Shown here: piece after piece, positions 54,501-63,402 of the stretch
How positions within the stretch are numbered: the first letter of the stretch is position 1
How the letters are laid out: every line of letters begins with the position of its first letter
The notes under the pieces: generated by a model
The model's input: only the letters and a program-made list of their open reading frames with translations
Databases searched by the model: none
Told to the model about the DNA's origin: nothing
DNA from: Galaxea fascicularis
Lineage: Eukaryota; Cnidaria; Anthozoa; Scleractinia; Euphylliidae
Length of the DNA stretch: 64,000 nucleotides
Assembly: GCA_948470475.1 (NCBI GenBank)
Contig: OX419339.1
Coordinates: forward strand, 2,395,489-2,459,488
Direction: 5' to 3'
Made by a program: the position numbers and the translations under genes

Positions 54501-55887
54501 TGCCATAGGCATTGTACAACACGCCTCCGTCATGGGTGATTTGCATGACGTTCTCAAATTCGCCGTAAATGACCACCGTGGCGACGTGAGCCAACCCGGC
54601 ATTCAAGTGAAATTGCACGCGCACGTTGCCCTCTTTTTGCGGGTTGAGAATTTTGCCGTCGGCATCCCCACTGGCCACGTTGTCGAAGACGTACAAGGTG
54701 CAATTCTTGCCGTACCCCCACTCTTGGGGCCGTACCAGGTTGGGTCGCCTTTCTTTCCAAGCCGAGGTGGCCTGCACGAAGCGGAAATATCCCACCAGAT
54801 CTTTGTTGCCATTGCCCGCATTCAATTCGAGGGTCGTGCCATAGGGATACTCTTCCCCGTCCACAAACTGTTTGATCCACTGTAACCCAAACTGTTGAAA
54901 GGCAAACGGCGAGTACGTGTAGTCGCCGTTGTAACTGCTCTGGTGCAACAACCCCACGATCATCCGATCGGGCACGCGGTGGAGAAAGATGCGATCTTCG
55001 TCAAAATCCGTCTGACCCGCAGGGAGGGCATACGTGCGAATCTCCGAACGCACCAAGGGGTACTTGGCATAATACCCCTCGTTTCTTTGTAATTGCAAGG
55101 TATTGGCAAGGGGGTCGGACAATTGCACTTGACACACGTGAAACTTGATTTTGATGTCGGCGTCCGTCAAACGGCCTTGCTCTGCCACCCCGTTGAGGAA
55201 GAAGGCCGGTTCGTGAAAGAAGAAACGCACCACCACTTCTACAAAGGGTACCAAGGGTTTACCCATGTAAAAGGCTTCCGAGTGCGGCTTGAAGTACAGC
55301 GTGCGTCGTTTGCCAGCCGTGTAGTGCCCTTGTTCTCTCTTCATGGCCTTCACGGCAGCTTTTTGCGTGGCACTGAGAGCCGTGTAGTCGGCGTGGGGGG
55401 TCGCGTCGTCCACGTTGTTGGCCGTCAAAGGGGTGGCCACATCCAACCCATCTTGTTGGAACCCCTGCAAGGGCAAGAGGGTCTCTCCATCCAGGCGGTC
55501 GTTGTTGATGAGGGTCTCAAAGTAAGCCTTGTACGGGTAGGTGTCCGTCTGGGAACTGATCAACGTGCCATTGAAGGTGACGCTGCATTGTTTGATCATG
55601 GTGTGGCATAAATTCTGTGCGGGGAACAGATTGTCCGCGGCTGCGACGTTGTTGCCATTGTGTTGTTTCATTTGAAATTCCATTTCGAAGTAACTCCGAT
55701 TCAAGTCCACGTACTCGTTGACGCCCGACATGACAAATTGCATGGGTTGAATGCCCCCACTGTCCGCTTTCACCAACACCATGCGATACTTCTCGTAGGA
55801 AGTATCCGTCGGGGGGACGTCGAAGATTTGCATGGTGGGATGCCAGGTGGTGGCGGCAGGTGTCCTTCCCTCACTCATCGTGCTCAC
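54496..55887 (-). CDS. Major capsid protein (double jelly-roll, hexon type)
   Basis: The protein has 463 residues and is the largest gene of the core. The N-terminal motifs PMQFVMSGVNEYVDLNRSYF and EMEFQM match the conserved start of Polinton/adintovirus major capsid proteins, which adopt a double jelly-roll fold and form pseudohexameric capsomers. Further motifs are FNGTLISSQTDTYPY and GGVLYNAYGT near the end. Two close ATGs (55887 and 55878) are possible. TATATAAAA is at 55929-55937. No frameshift or stop is present. Confidence 0.88.
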   Translation of the reverse strand: MSTMSEGRTPAATTWHPTMQIFDVPPTDTSYEKYRMVLVKADSGGIQPMQFVMSGVNEYVDLNRSYFEMEFQMKQHNGNNVAAADNLFPAQNLCHTMIKQCSVTFNGTLISSQTDTYPYKAYFETLINNDRLDGETLLPLQGFQQDGLDVATPLTANNVDDATPHADYTALSATQKAAVKAMKREQGHYTAGKRRTLYFKPHSEAFYMGKPLVPFVEVVVRFFFHEPAFFLNGVAEQGRLTDADIKIKFHVCQVQLSDPLANTLQLQRNEGYYAKYPLVRSEIRTYALPAGQTDFDEDRIFLHRVPDRMIVGLLHQSSYNGDYTYSPFAFQQFGLQWIKQFVDGEEYPYGTTLELNAGNGNKDLVGYFRFVQATSAWKERRPNLVRPQEWGYGKNCTLYVFDNVASGDADGKILNPQKEGNVRVQFHLNAGLAHVATVVIYGEFENVMQITHDGGVLYNAYGT

Positions 55888-55928
55888 CGGTGTCCTCGTC
55901 GCCTTTGCCGTGGTCGCTTGTGCATCTC

Positions 55929-55937
55929 TTTTATATA
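55929..55937 (-). promoter_or_regulatory. TATA box of the major capsid gene
   Basis: TATATAAAA, about 42 bp from the first ATG. Confidence 0.65.
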
Positions 55938-56077
55938 CGCGCGTGTCCAGGAAGGCACCATGTCAGGAGCCCCCGGCCAAATCCGTCCCCCGACTTGAGG
56001 CGCCACGCCTTTCAGACCGTGCCGTTGAAGCCCCCTCGAGGGCATGGGTGTCATGACGATGCGCCGCTTCACCATCT

Positions 56078-56296
56078 TCAGGGTCCCAAGATATCGTGCA
56101 CACTGTGTTTGACGCGTTTACTCACTCTGTCGAGGACTTCGTCCGCTTTGCGTTTCAAGGCCCTCTTCACGTGCTTTTGTACCTTTCTGGCGACGACTTG
56201 ACCCCCCCTTTCGAGCACGGGTCCGACAAACCGACTGAAAAGCCCCGAACCGTCTTGCGACGTGGGGGTGTACCGTGTCAGACTGCCTCCTCGCAT
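56078..56296 (-). CDS. Small basic amphipathic virion-like protein
   Basis: The protein has 72 residues from ATG 56296. A Gly-rich start (RGGSLTRYTP, GSGLFSRFVGP) is followed by Lys/Arg-rich amphipathic helices (KHVKRALKRKADEVLDRVSK). The layout resembles small membrane-active minor capsid proteins next to the capsid gene in Polintons. TATAAAAG is at 56330-56337. Confidence 0.65.
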   Translation of the reverse strand: MRGGSLTRYTPTSQDGSGLFSRFVGPVLERGGQVVARKVQKHVKRALKRKADEVLDRVSKRVKHSVHDILGP

Positions 56297-56329
56297 GACT
56301 CGCAAATGCTTGGGGTGTTCGGGAGTGTC

Positions 56330-56337
56330 CTTTTATA
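56330..56337 (-). promoter_or_regulatory. TATA box of the 56078-56296 gene
   Basis: TATAAAAG, 33 bp from the ATG. A second GTATAAAGAG lies at about 56381-56390. Confidence 0.6.
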
Positions 56338-56385
56338 CACGTCGACGGGATTGTCTGCACGGACCACGACAGGGTTGTCTTCTCT

Positions 56386-57423
56386 TTATACACGCTGGCG
56401 AAAATGCAAAGTCAAGTTGGAGGGTCCCTCCCCCAGATGCGCCAAGGCACCGGCCATCTCGGCGATTTGCACTTCCATCACCTCGAACGAGGGTTGACGC
56501 ACCGGCAGGTATTGTACGTGGGTGGGTTCGAAGTAGGCGTATCCATTTCGGTCCGTGGTGGAAAGGTGGACTTCTCTGAGGAGATCCGTGATGCGTTCGC
56601 CCACGATGGTGCTCTGACCCGCATTGCAGTAGACACGCAGACTGCGCGAGGGGGGGAAGAAGCTCTTTTCGAACCAACCCCAATTCAAGTTGGTAAACTC
56701 CCAGGTCTGTTGTTGCGTGAAAAGGACCCACTCTCCCTGGATGGTGGCCGCATCGATGGGTTGAGTGTTGATCTTCTCGCTGGCGGGAGGGGACTTGTAA
56801 TGAATCTGACGGATCTGGGGTCCCGGAAAACTGTGGCTTGGGCCAATGCCTCCTAACAACACCATCAAGTCGTACGCAAAGCCCACTGTGATGTTCTGGG
56901 AAGCGCGCTCGCATCCGCTTCCGTCGATTTGCAAGGTGGTGGGACCCGTCCAACGCAGGGTTTGAAAGTACTCCGCATCGGTTTCCGGATGCTTCCATTC
57001 TTCGAGGTCCGTGCTGTCTTTTTCCGTGTACTTGAAATAGTAGGCGATTCCCTTTTGCAACTCGAACACGAGGGACCGCATGAAAGAGACCCCGTCGTGC
57101 ACCGACTCGTCCTGCAACAGGTCGTCCACGGTGACCACGGCCCTCACGTTGTTGTTGGCCACACTGCGTGTCCCGCGCGCATCCACCTTGGTCGTGTACC
57201 CCCGTTGATAGGCAAGTTGGGTGCCCGAAGGAAACTTTTGCAACAGGGCGGACCGAAATTCGTTCCGAAGGGGTAGCGACAGGCTCGCCAACCCCACTTG
57301 CCAGTCTTTGCCTCCGAACTTCAAGGGGGTGGGCAATTGCACCTTGTAACTGTTGTTGCGATTGGCCCTCGCGAATTGAGCTCCTCCGCCATCGCTGGGC
57401 AACGTCACGTAGAGCTCTTCCAT
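56386..57423 (-). CDS. Penton-like minor capsid protein, copy 1
   Basis: The protein has 345 residues from ATG 57423 (MEELYVTLPSDGG). A longer start at 57450 is possible. The N-terminus SYKVQLPTPLKFGGKDWQVG is the conserved start of the single jelly-roll-type penton/minor capsid proteins of adintoviruses. It is paralogous to 58857-59894 (same length, same beginning, similar ending LTLHFRQRV versus VTLHFRRRK). It overlaps the integrase end by 19 bp and lacks an obvious TATA box. Confidence 0.75.
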   Translation of the reverse strand: MEELYVTLPSDGGGAQFARANRNNSYKVQLPTPLKFGGKDWQVGLASLSLPLRNEFRSALLQKFPSGTQLAYQRGYTTKVDARGTRSVANNNVRAVVTVDDLLQDESVHDGVSFMRSLVFELQKGIAYYFKYTEKDSTDLEEWKHPETDAEYFQTLRWTGPTTLQIDGSGCERASQNITVGFAYDLMVLLGGIGPSHSFPGPQIRQIHYKSPPASEKINTQPIDAATIQGEWVLFTQQQTWEFTNLNWGWFEKSFFPPSRSLRVYCNAGQSTIVGERITDLLREVHLSTTDRNGYAYFEPTHVQYLPVRQPSFEVMEVQIAEMAGALAHLGEGPSNLTLHFRQRV

Positions 57424-58472
57424 GCCTTGAGGTCCGAGGTGGGGATCCAACTATCGTATTTGGCCGGCCACCCTTTCCATCTCACCAACGCTCGCTTGCC
57501 ACGCCGTTTAAGTACTTTTTCGATGCGCCACAAGGTGTCGTCGTCCACGGTGACTTTTTGTAGATCCTCTTCGTAAAACGTCCCCTCCACGGGTGTGCCA
57601 TCCATTTCTTCGATTTTGTAGGTGATGGGAACCCCCGACACCACGCGTTGCACCACAAACACTTCCTCCGTCCATTGGGGCAAATACCCTTTCTTGAAGA
57701 GTCTCGTGCGCTTGCTCAAGCGCACGCGATCCCCTCTGGCCAATCGAGGTCGCCTCCGATCAGGTTTCAACCGTAAACCGTACAATCGCTGCCACACAAA
57801 CTCTTCGTTCTCCGGCGTCACTTTTCTCGGTGCCAAACCAATGCTACGGTGCTTGGAGGCATTATACCCAGCCACCAAGTCGGGGAGGATGTCGATGTAC
57901 TTCAAGGTGTTGGCGGCAGTGAAATAGCGGTACATGCGGCCCTTGAGCGTGCGATTGAACCGTTCCACCACGGCGGCTTTGGCATCCCCTTTCGTGGAAA
58001 AATGATGAATGCCTTCTCGCTTCAACCAGGCCTGCACGGTAGCGTTGTAAAATTCTTTGCCTTTGTCCGTCTGCAAGGTTTGTGGCTGGCGTCCCCCGTC
58101 CTTGAGAATGCTTCGAAAGGCTCGCACGACCTCGGCGCCCGTCTTATTTTTTAACGGACGCACCCAGGCGTATTTCGACAAGACGTCCACCACGGTGAGG
58201 AGGTAACGTATGCCGCGGTTGTGGCGGGCCACGCGCTGCATTTCCACCAGATCGGCCACCCATTGCTGGTCGCGATAAAACACCAAGACGGGCAGCGTCG
58301 AAAACCGCCGACGCGGGGGTTTGTGCAACGTGTAGGCCAAATTCTTTTGCAACAAAGTGCGTGCCTTCTTCAGGGACCACCCGTGAGCGCGTGCAAACCG
58401 GGCCACCCCGCCCAAGGCACCGGGTGCTGCAGGGTCCTCGTAGGAGGCTGCCGTTGTGGTCTTTTTCTTCAT
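57405..58472 (-). CDS. Retroviral-type integrase with C-terminal chromodomain
   Basis: The protein has 355 residues from ATG 58472. A start at 58544 is only about 10 bp from the CATAAAAC box at 58554-58561. The DDE catalytic core is complete: Asp74 in WVADLVE, Asp136 in QTDKGKEF, Glu170 in VVERFNRT (spacing 33). A C-terminal chromodomain (LVRWKGWPAKYDSWIP) would target modified histones. An H2C2 zinc finger is not evident. This is the c-integrase typical of Maverick/Polinton elements. Confidence 0.9.
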   Translation of the reverse strand: MKKKTTTAASYEDPAAPGALGGVARFARAHGWSLKKARTLLQKNLAYTLHKPPRRRFSTLPVLVFYRDQQWVADLVEMQRVARHNRGIRYLLTVVDVLSKYAWVRPLKNKTGAEVVRAFRSILKDGGRQPQTLQTDKGKEFYNATVQAWLKREGIHHFSTKGDAKAAVVERFNRTLKGRMYRYFTAANTLKYIDILPDLVAGYNASKHRSIGLAPRKVTPENEEFVWQRLYGLRLKPDRRRPRLARGDRVRLSKRTRLFKKGYLPQWTEEVFVVQRVVSGVPITYKIEEMDGTPVEGTFYEEDLQKVTVDDDTLWRIEKVLKRRGKRALVRWKGWPAKYDSWIPTSDLKAWKSST

Positions 58473-58813
58473 GGTCGTCGAAGTCTGTCCGTCACCCACA
58501 GGCAAACTCGACGCCACGCCAACTCTCGAATGGTGGGCAGGCATAGCCCGTACGTTTTATGTATCTTGCGGTACCATTGCCAACTTTCTGGCCAAGGGTA
58601 CCCCTCGTCCAACCACACCACAAAGGCCGCGAACGTCCCCCAGTGCAACTCGTCGAGAAGGTATTCGAAGACGTCGAGGGGCGTGCCATCGGCGGCCGCG
58701 TCCATGGCGAACACATCCTGACTGGGTGCCCCTATGACGGCCACGAGCGATCGACATACCGTGCGCAACATGACCCAACGGCATCGACTCCACACGTCTG
58801 CGCACGTCGTCAT
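58469..58813 (-). CDS. Unknown 114-residue protein
   Basis: From ATG 58813, 40 bp after CATAAAACC (58853-58861), it encodes a Trp- and Leu-rich protein (VFEYLLDELHWGTFAAFVVW, YPWPESWQWYRKIH). No family is recognised. It touches the chosen integrase start by a few bases and overlaps the longer integrase frame by 76 bp. Confidence 0.6.
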   Translation of the reverse strand: MTTCADVWSRCRWVMLRTVCRSLVAVIGAPSQDVFAMDAAADGTPLDVFEYLLDELHWGTFAAFVVWLDEGYPWPESWQWYRKIHKTYGLCLPTIRELAWRRVCLWVTDRLRRP

Positions 58814-58852
58814 GGTTTTCGCACACTGACGAGTCAAGGTGGCGGACGGCCC

Positions 58853-58861
58853 GGTTTTATG
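58853..58861 (-). promoter_or_regulatory. TATA-like box of the 58469-58813 gene
   Basis: CATAAAACC at the very end of the penton-like gene upstream. Confidence 0.5.
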
Positions 58862-59894
58862 ACTTCCTGCGTCTGAAATGCAAGGTGACCGTCGTGTGCG
58901 TGCGACCCACTTGTGCCGTGGGCAACGCATGCCCCAACCCATCCCTCAAACTCACGCTGGCCACCTCCAGTCCGTAATAGCGCACAGACCGAAATCGTTC
59001 TGGCGAGGGTTCGTAATACACACCCCCCTCCCCTCGCTGCAAGTGCGGCACCTCTTGCAAGAGATCGGTCGTCCGATCCCCCACCATGACGGCACGTCCC
59101 ACGTTGGAATAGATGTGCAGACCCTGCGTGTGGTGCGTCTTGCCCACCACGCTGTCGAAGGCGTCATTCAGACGCACGAAGCGCCATTTCACTTTAGACG
59201 AAAACATGACCGTGTCACGCGTGGAATCGTATTTCAACAGCACGTCACCGTGAGCAATGATGGAGTCCACCGTGTGACCCCACCTTGGGGCCGGGCCCGT
59301 GACCACTTGACGCAATTCGGGAATGGCATTGTGGCCTAGAAGAAATGACAAATTTTGCGATGGGTCGGGCATCAACCAACCCATCTTGAAACACAAACTC
59401 TTGTTCAATTCAAAGGTCGTTTCATCGAGTCCATCGACAATCATCTCTGTGGCGCCATTGGAGGTGTCCCAACTCACGCGGGGGCGGATCTGCAGGGTTC
59501 CGTCTTCGTAGTCAAACAGATTGACTTTCAACAACCATTGTTCGATCAAGGCTTTCATGAACGCTTCGCCCGATGGCAAGGGATGTCGAGCATTCGAGGC
59601 CACCATGTCACTGACAAGGACTTGGTTCTTGATCGTCCAGGGAAAGTCCGAATCCCCCTCTTTCAGTAATCGGGTGGTCGTGACCAACAACGCCTTGGTA
59701 GGTTGGTCGTGCAAGAGGGTGACGTCCATCCCACGATCGCGCATGACCAGACTGCTCAAGGCCACTTCCCACCCAGGCTCTCCAAACGTCAGGGGAGTGG
59801 CTAATCGCACTTGAAAGGACGCTGCCGTGTTCTGGGGAAATTCGGGCGTCGTGTCGCTCGACAGGGTCACGTACATGTCCCTGAGTCCCCTCAT
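58857..59894 (-). CDS. Penton-like minor capsid protein, copy 2
   Basis: The protein has 345 residues from ATG 59894 (MRGLRDMYVTLSSD), chosen because it lies 32 bp from CATAAAAAG (59926-59934). An upstream ATG at 59915 is also in frame. It starts like copy 1 (FQVRLATPLTFGEPGWEVAL). Two diverged penton-like genes in one genome suggest either two vertex proteins or a penton plus an attachment protein. Confidence 0.75.
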   Translation of the reverse strand: MRGLRDMYVTLSSDTTPEFPQNTAASFQVRLATPLTFGEPGWEVALSSLVMRDRGMDVTLLHDQPTKALLVTTTRLLKEGDSDFPWTIKNQVLVSDMVASNARHPLPSGEAFMKALIEQWLLKVNLFDYEDGTLQIRPRVSWDTSNGATEMIVDGLDETTFELNKSLCFKMGWLMPDPSQNLSFLLGHNAIPELRQVVTGPAPRWGHTVDSIIAHGDVLLKYDSTRDTVMFSSKVKWRFVRLNDAFDSVVGKTHHTQGLHIYSNVGRAVMVGDRTTDLLQEVPHLQRGEGGVYYEPSPERFRSVRYYGLEVASVSLRDGLGHALPTAQVGRTHTTVTLHFRRRKS

Positions 59895-59925
59895 CTCGAC
59901 TGACCCCCGTGCCACGGCGTCCCGT

Positions 59926-59934
59926 CTTTTTATG
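59926..59934 (-). promoter_or_regulatory. TATA-like box of penton-like copy 2
   Basis: CATAAAAAG, 32 bp from ATG 59894. Confidence 0.55.
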
Positions 59935-60014
59935 CCATTTGTCTAGGGTCGTGGGTGAGGCATACATGCACACACTACAACAACCACACACCTCGGAATG
60001 AGGTCCTTCATGGT

Positions 60015-60728
60015 TTAATCTTTAAAAATGGACCGCACGCGATTACAAGGCCAACTACAATTACAGGGTTTCCAGCACAACACTTCTTCGGGGGTCCCAC
60101 GTTGGTACACCTGGTTTTTCTCGTCCTCACAGTACTCACACAACACCAGGTCTAACAGGTCGTCACACCGTGCACGCCACAGATCGCGTTCTCGCAAGGC
60201 TTTTTCGTAAAGGGGCTCGAAGACCGAGGCGGGGGTGGCCACACCCTCCTCCACCTCTGCTTTGGGTTCGGGTTTCGGGGTGTAGTCTTCGCCCATCGTT
60301 CCCCTGACCCATCGCGTCACGTACTTCACAATGGATTTTTCCAAATGGTACTGGGTGCGGCCGATCGATTGCACGTTTTCCCACAATCCCTCTTTTTCTC
60401 GCAACTCTTTAATCGCTTGGCACTCGTCCATCTCTCTGACCTTGTCCTTCAACGTGTGCAGCAGATGAAACGACATGGGCTCGAACTGGGGAGGAGCCTC
60501 CTTTCGCGCAAGGGGTGCCAGGGCTGCCGGATCTACCTTGGCCCACGCCTTCACGCCGTTCACAATCTCTTTCTCCAAGTCGTACCGAGCCTTATCGAAA
60601 GCATGCGCGACCTCCCATCGTCCTTTCCTCGCCCACCCTTCGTACGTTTCGTCTACACGAAGCATGTCCAAGACTGTGTCGTGCAACCCCCATTGCAGTG
60701 GGTCTGGCATCTCGGGATGTCCGACCAT
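60015..60728 (-). CDS. Unknown 237-residue protein
   Basis: From ATG 60728 (MVGHPEMPDPLQW), 47 bp after CCTTATAAAG (60775-60783). It appears mostly helical, with two similar repeats around DKARYDLEKEIVNGVKAWAK and RTQYHLEKSIVKYVTRWVRG. The C-terminus is Cys-rich (LCEYCEDEKNQ, then CWKPCNCSWPCN), a possible zinc-binding module. No family is recognised and it is not a polymerase. Confidence 0.65.
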   Translation of the reverse strand: MVGHPEMPDPLQWGLHDTVLDMLRVDETYEGWARKGRWEVAHAFDKARYDLEKEIVNGVKAWAKVDPAALAPLARKEAPPQFEPMSFHLLHTLKDKVREMDECQAIKELREKEGLWENVQSIGRTQYHLEKSIVKYVTRWVRGTMGEDYTPKPEPKAEVEEGVATPASVFEPLYEKALRERDLWRARCDDLLDLVLCEYCEDEKNQVYQRGTPEEVLCWKPCNCSWPCNRVRSIFKD

Positions 60729-60774
60729 GGCGAAGAACAAAACAAAAGTGATCAACAATGGCAAACAACGCGCT

Positions 60775-60783
60775 CTTTATAAG
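60775..60783 (-). promoter_or_regulatory. TATA box of the 60015-60728 gene
   Basis: CTTATAAAG-type box, 47 bp from the ATG. Confidence 0.55.
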
Positions 60784-60815
60784 GTCCGTGGTGCCTGCAA
60801 TGCGCGCAAAGCCAC

Positions 60816-60864
60816 TCAATCGCAGCTAGGCCCATGACCCAGGCGGTGCGAGGGCTCTTTTCTT
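60816..60864 (+). repeat. Diverged copy of an arm motif at the inverted-repeat junction
   Basis: ACTCAATCGCAGCTAGGCCC then ATGACCCAGGCGGTGCGAGG and GCTCTTT closely match 62059-62106 inside the arm (ACTCAATCGCCGCCAGGCCC, TGACCCAGGCGTAACGAGGG). The copy ends where the inverted repeat begins. Confidence 0.7.
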
Positions 60865-61015
60865 GGCCATGGATAAAAGGCGACGGGCCATGGAGGAAAC
60901 GTCGAAAACACCCTTGGCAGTGAGACGGTTGAGAACCCAACCAGGGTGGGAAGATTGGGAGCGAGGGAAGCGCACGCGACGCCGACTCGATGAAGAGGAC
61001 TACGATGAAGAGTAA
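60865..61015 (+). pseudogene. 5'-less copy of the 305-residue gene
   Basis: This is the mirror of 50609-50759: only the last ~50 codons (KTPLAVRRLRTQPGWEDW onward) are present. A GGATAAAAGG box at 60871 in it might serve the downstream PLA2 gene. Confidence 0.85.
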
Positions 61016-61352
61016 GCGACGATGCCAGAAGCCGTCTCAGGGCGGCCGCGGGGTGGACGTGCAAAAATGGCTGGGCAAAACGGGCCTGGAATTTCACTGG
61101 CCAGGCTATCAGTACATGGGGCCCGGCACGCATTTGAAGAAACGTTTGAAACGCGGGGACCCGGGCATCAACCGGTTGGACAAGATTGCCAAACAACACG
61201 ACATCGACTACGACAAGGCCAAGACTTTGAGGGACAAGCACGCCGCCGATCGTCGCATGATCAAAGCCATCGAGGGATTGCCGGGCAAGCGGACCCTCAC
61301 GGAAAGGATCGTCAAGAAAATCATGCAAACCAAAGTCAAGTTGAACGTTTAA
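60990..61352 (+). CDS. Phospholipase A2-like virion protein (right copy)
   Basis: It is identical in translation to 50272-50634, with YMGPGT and HDIDYDKA motifs. It is transcribed outward like the left copy. Having the gene in both arms doubles its dose and would let gene conversion keep the copies the same. Confidence 0.8.
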   Translation: MKRTTMKSKRRCQKPSQGGRGVDVQKWLGKTGLEFHWPGYQYMGPGTHLKKRLKRGDPGINRLDKIAKQHDIDYDKAKTLRDKHAADRRMIKAIEGLPGKRTLTERIVKKIMQTKVKLNV

Positions 61353-61436
61353 AAAAAAAAACCTGTGTTTTTTTTTTCAAAACCAGGTTAAAAACTAGTT
61401 GACCATAAGTGGTTCTTTTTTGAAAAAGCAATTGAC

Positions 61437-61442
61437 AATAAA
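61437..61442 (+). terminator. Polyadenylation signal after the right PLA2 gene
   Basis: AATAAA 85 bp past the stop, mirror of 50182-50187. Confidence 0.5.
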
Positions 61443-61510
61443 AGGTTCTTTAAAAAAAAAACGATTTGCAATGCGTGTGATTCACATAGAGGTCGGGATA
61501 TTACTATTTT

Positions 61511-62040
61511 AGAGAGGGACACTTTGTGACCTCCTACATGATGCATCGAAACCACCCCCCCTGGGTGGGGGTGGGATACCACTGACTCCAAGTGGAAATA
61601 ACCTTCCAGGCCCTTGTTTTCCAGAGAGGGACACTTCGTGACCTCCTACATGATGCACCGAAACCACCCCCTGGGTGGGGGTGGGATACCACTGACTCCG
61701 TGTGGAAATAACCTTGCAGGCCCTTGTTTTCCAGAGAGGGACACTTCGTGACCTCCTACATGATGCATCGAAACCACCCCCCCTGGGTGGGGGTGGGATA
61801 CCACTGACTCCATGTCGAAATAACCTCGCAGGCCCCTATTTCTTAGAGGGGGACCCTTCGTGACCTCCTACATGATGCATCGAAACCACCCCCCTGGGTG
61901 GAGGTGGGATGCCACTGACTCCAAGTGGAAATAACCTCGCAGGCCCCTATTTCTCAGAGAGGGAACCCTTCGTGACGTCTTACCTGACGTATCGAAATCA
62001 CCCCTTGGCTGGGGTGGGATACCACTGACCCAACGTAGTC
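61511..62040. repeat. ~112 bp tandem repeats in the right arm
   Basis: Mirror of 49584-50113: four good units and a diverged fifth. Confidence 0.85.
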
Positions 62041-62805
62041 GTGACAAAGCCACCTACCCACTCAATCGCCGCCAGGCCCGTGACCCAGGCGTAACGAGGG
62101 CTCTTTGCTCACACCGTACACCACTCGGGTGTACTCGAATTTAGGCCTTTTTTCAGAGGCCTATTTTCCATTTGTCGCCGTGATTTAGCCTTTGGGCCAC
62201 CCACGTGTGCGAGACACCAAATACACGTGTGCAAGACACCAAATAAGGTCACAAAAAGGAGTCATCCGACTGTGTCACATCCACGCCATCGAAATATTAC
62301 TTAAGCACTTGAGATGCGAGGTGCATTTAGTTTTTTTGCGGCGTGAAACGATGGTGTCACAGCTTGATTTGATCCCCAGCGTTAAAAAAAGACTTTTCAC
62401 AGCTCGATTTGATCCACCGGTAACGTGACAAGACCTCTCTGCAAGCTCTGTTTTTTGTGTACAATCGAAAGAGGATCTTTACAAACGATTTTCTCATTTC
62501 AAACGACCTTCGAAAAGAAACGCAAGCTCGAGGTAAGTTCTCTTCTTCTTCGTTCCAACGTTTGTCGAACTCCAAAACCTTCCTTAAAATCACCATGACT
62601 CTTACCTAAGCGTTGCATAGGTTGGGTTTGAAGCGGTTTTTCAAGCTAACATAATTTTTTTTGTTTTTCTTTGCAAAAACACTCGCTCGCAATGCGGGAA
62701 GCGTTGGCGGCCACAATTTTTTTTTTCCCTTTAAAAGCTTACGTTTGGTCATCCGAGGAAACAACCCCCATTCTTATTTTTGTTTGTTTTTTTTTTTTTT
62801 TCCAG

Positions 62806-62914
62806 AAGATTCAAACGAGTCGGTGGTGCGAACAAAGCACATTCAAAGACCGATACTTTTTCCGAGAAAACACTGACCGCTCTCGCGGATGTTTCCAGGA
62901 AAACACAGAAATTG
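62806..62914 (+). CDS. Small exon upstream of the cassettes (right arm)
   Basis: Mirror of 48710-48818, with donor GTAAGT of the preceding exon at 62533 and its own GTGAGT donor at 62915. Confidence 0.4.
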
Positions 62915-63402
62915 GTGAGTGGTTCAAATCCTTTGCTTTCATGACCACGACTTACTAAACCTCGATAAAAAAGAAAAGGCCTCCGAGCTCTGCCATATAT
63001 ATTTTTTTTTTCCTTTGCAATAATCCTCAAAACGGACTCGCTCAAACGACAGTTGAAGATTTATGTTAGCTTTCTTTTGACGTACCGTTTTACCGTTCGC
63101 AGTGCTCACGTTTTCGTTTGTAGTTCAATGATGGATTTCTCCGGCGACAACGAGCTTAAACCATCGTGATTATTTTTTCTTCTGTTATTTTTTTTTTTCG
63201 TTGTAAGTCGATGTCCATCTTATGTGTGTGCTCTTCAAAAAAAAAAATTCAGAGCGGTGTGCTCGCTCGACCAAATTGGCTCCGTTGCGAAAATAACATG
63301 TTTTGCTAGCCGAGAGAAGCGATTCCCTTTGTTTTCTCGTTTCGCTTGTTTGCTTTTCCTTTGTTTTTTCTTTTTTCAGATCTCTAGTTTTAACGCGGAC
63401 AG

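Noticed and set aside
50296..56579. Many long plus-strand open frames across the viral core
   Set aside because: They are antisense shadows of the GC-rich minus-strand genes. They lack motifs and TATA boxes, and they often span two minus-strand genes.
60015..60728. Possible replication protein standing in for PolB
   Set aside because: No polymerase, primase or helicase motif is visible. It is kept as an unknown.
62192..62428. 78-codon frame in the arm (also 49196-49432 -) as first exon of the cassette gene
   Set aside because: It could supply an ATG (MVSQLDLIPS) and a weak GTAACG donor, but no convincing acceptor joins it to the later exons, so it was not annotated.
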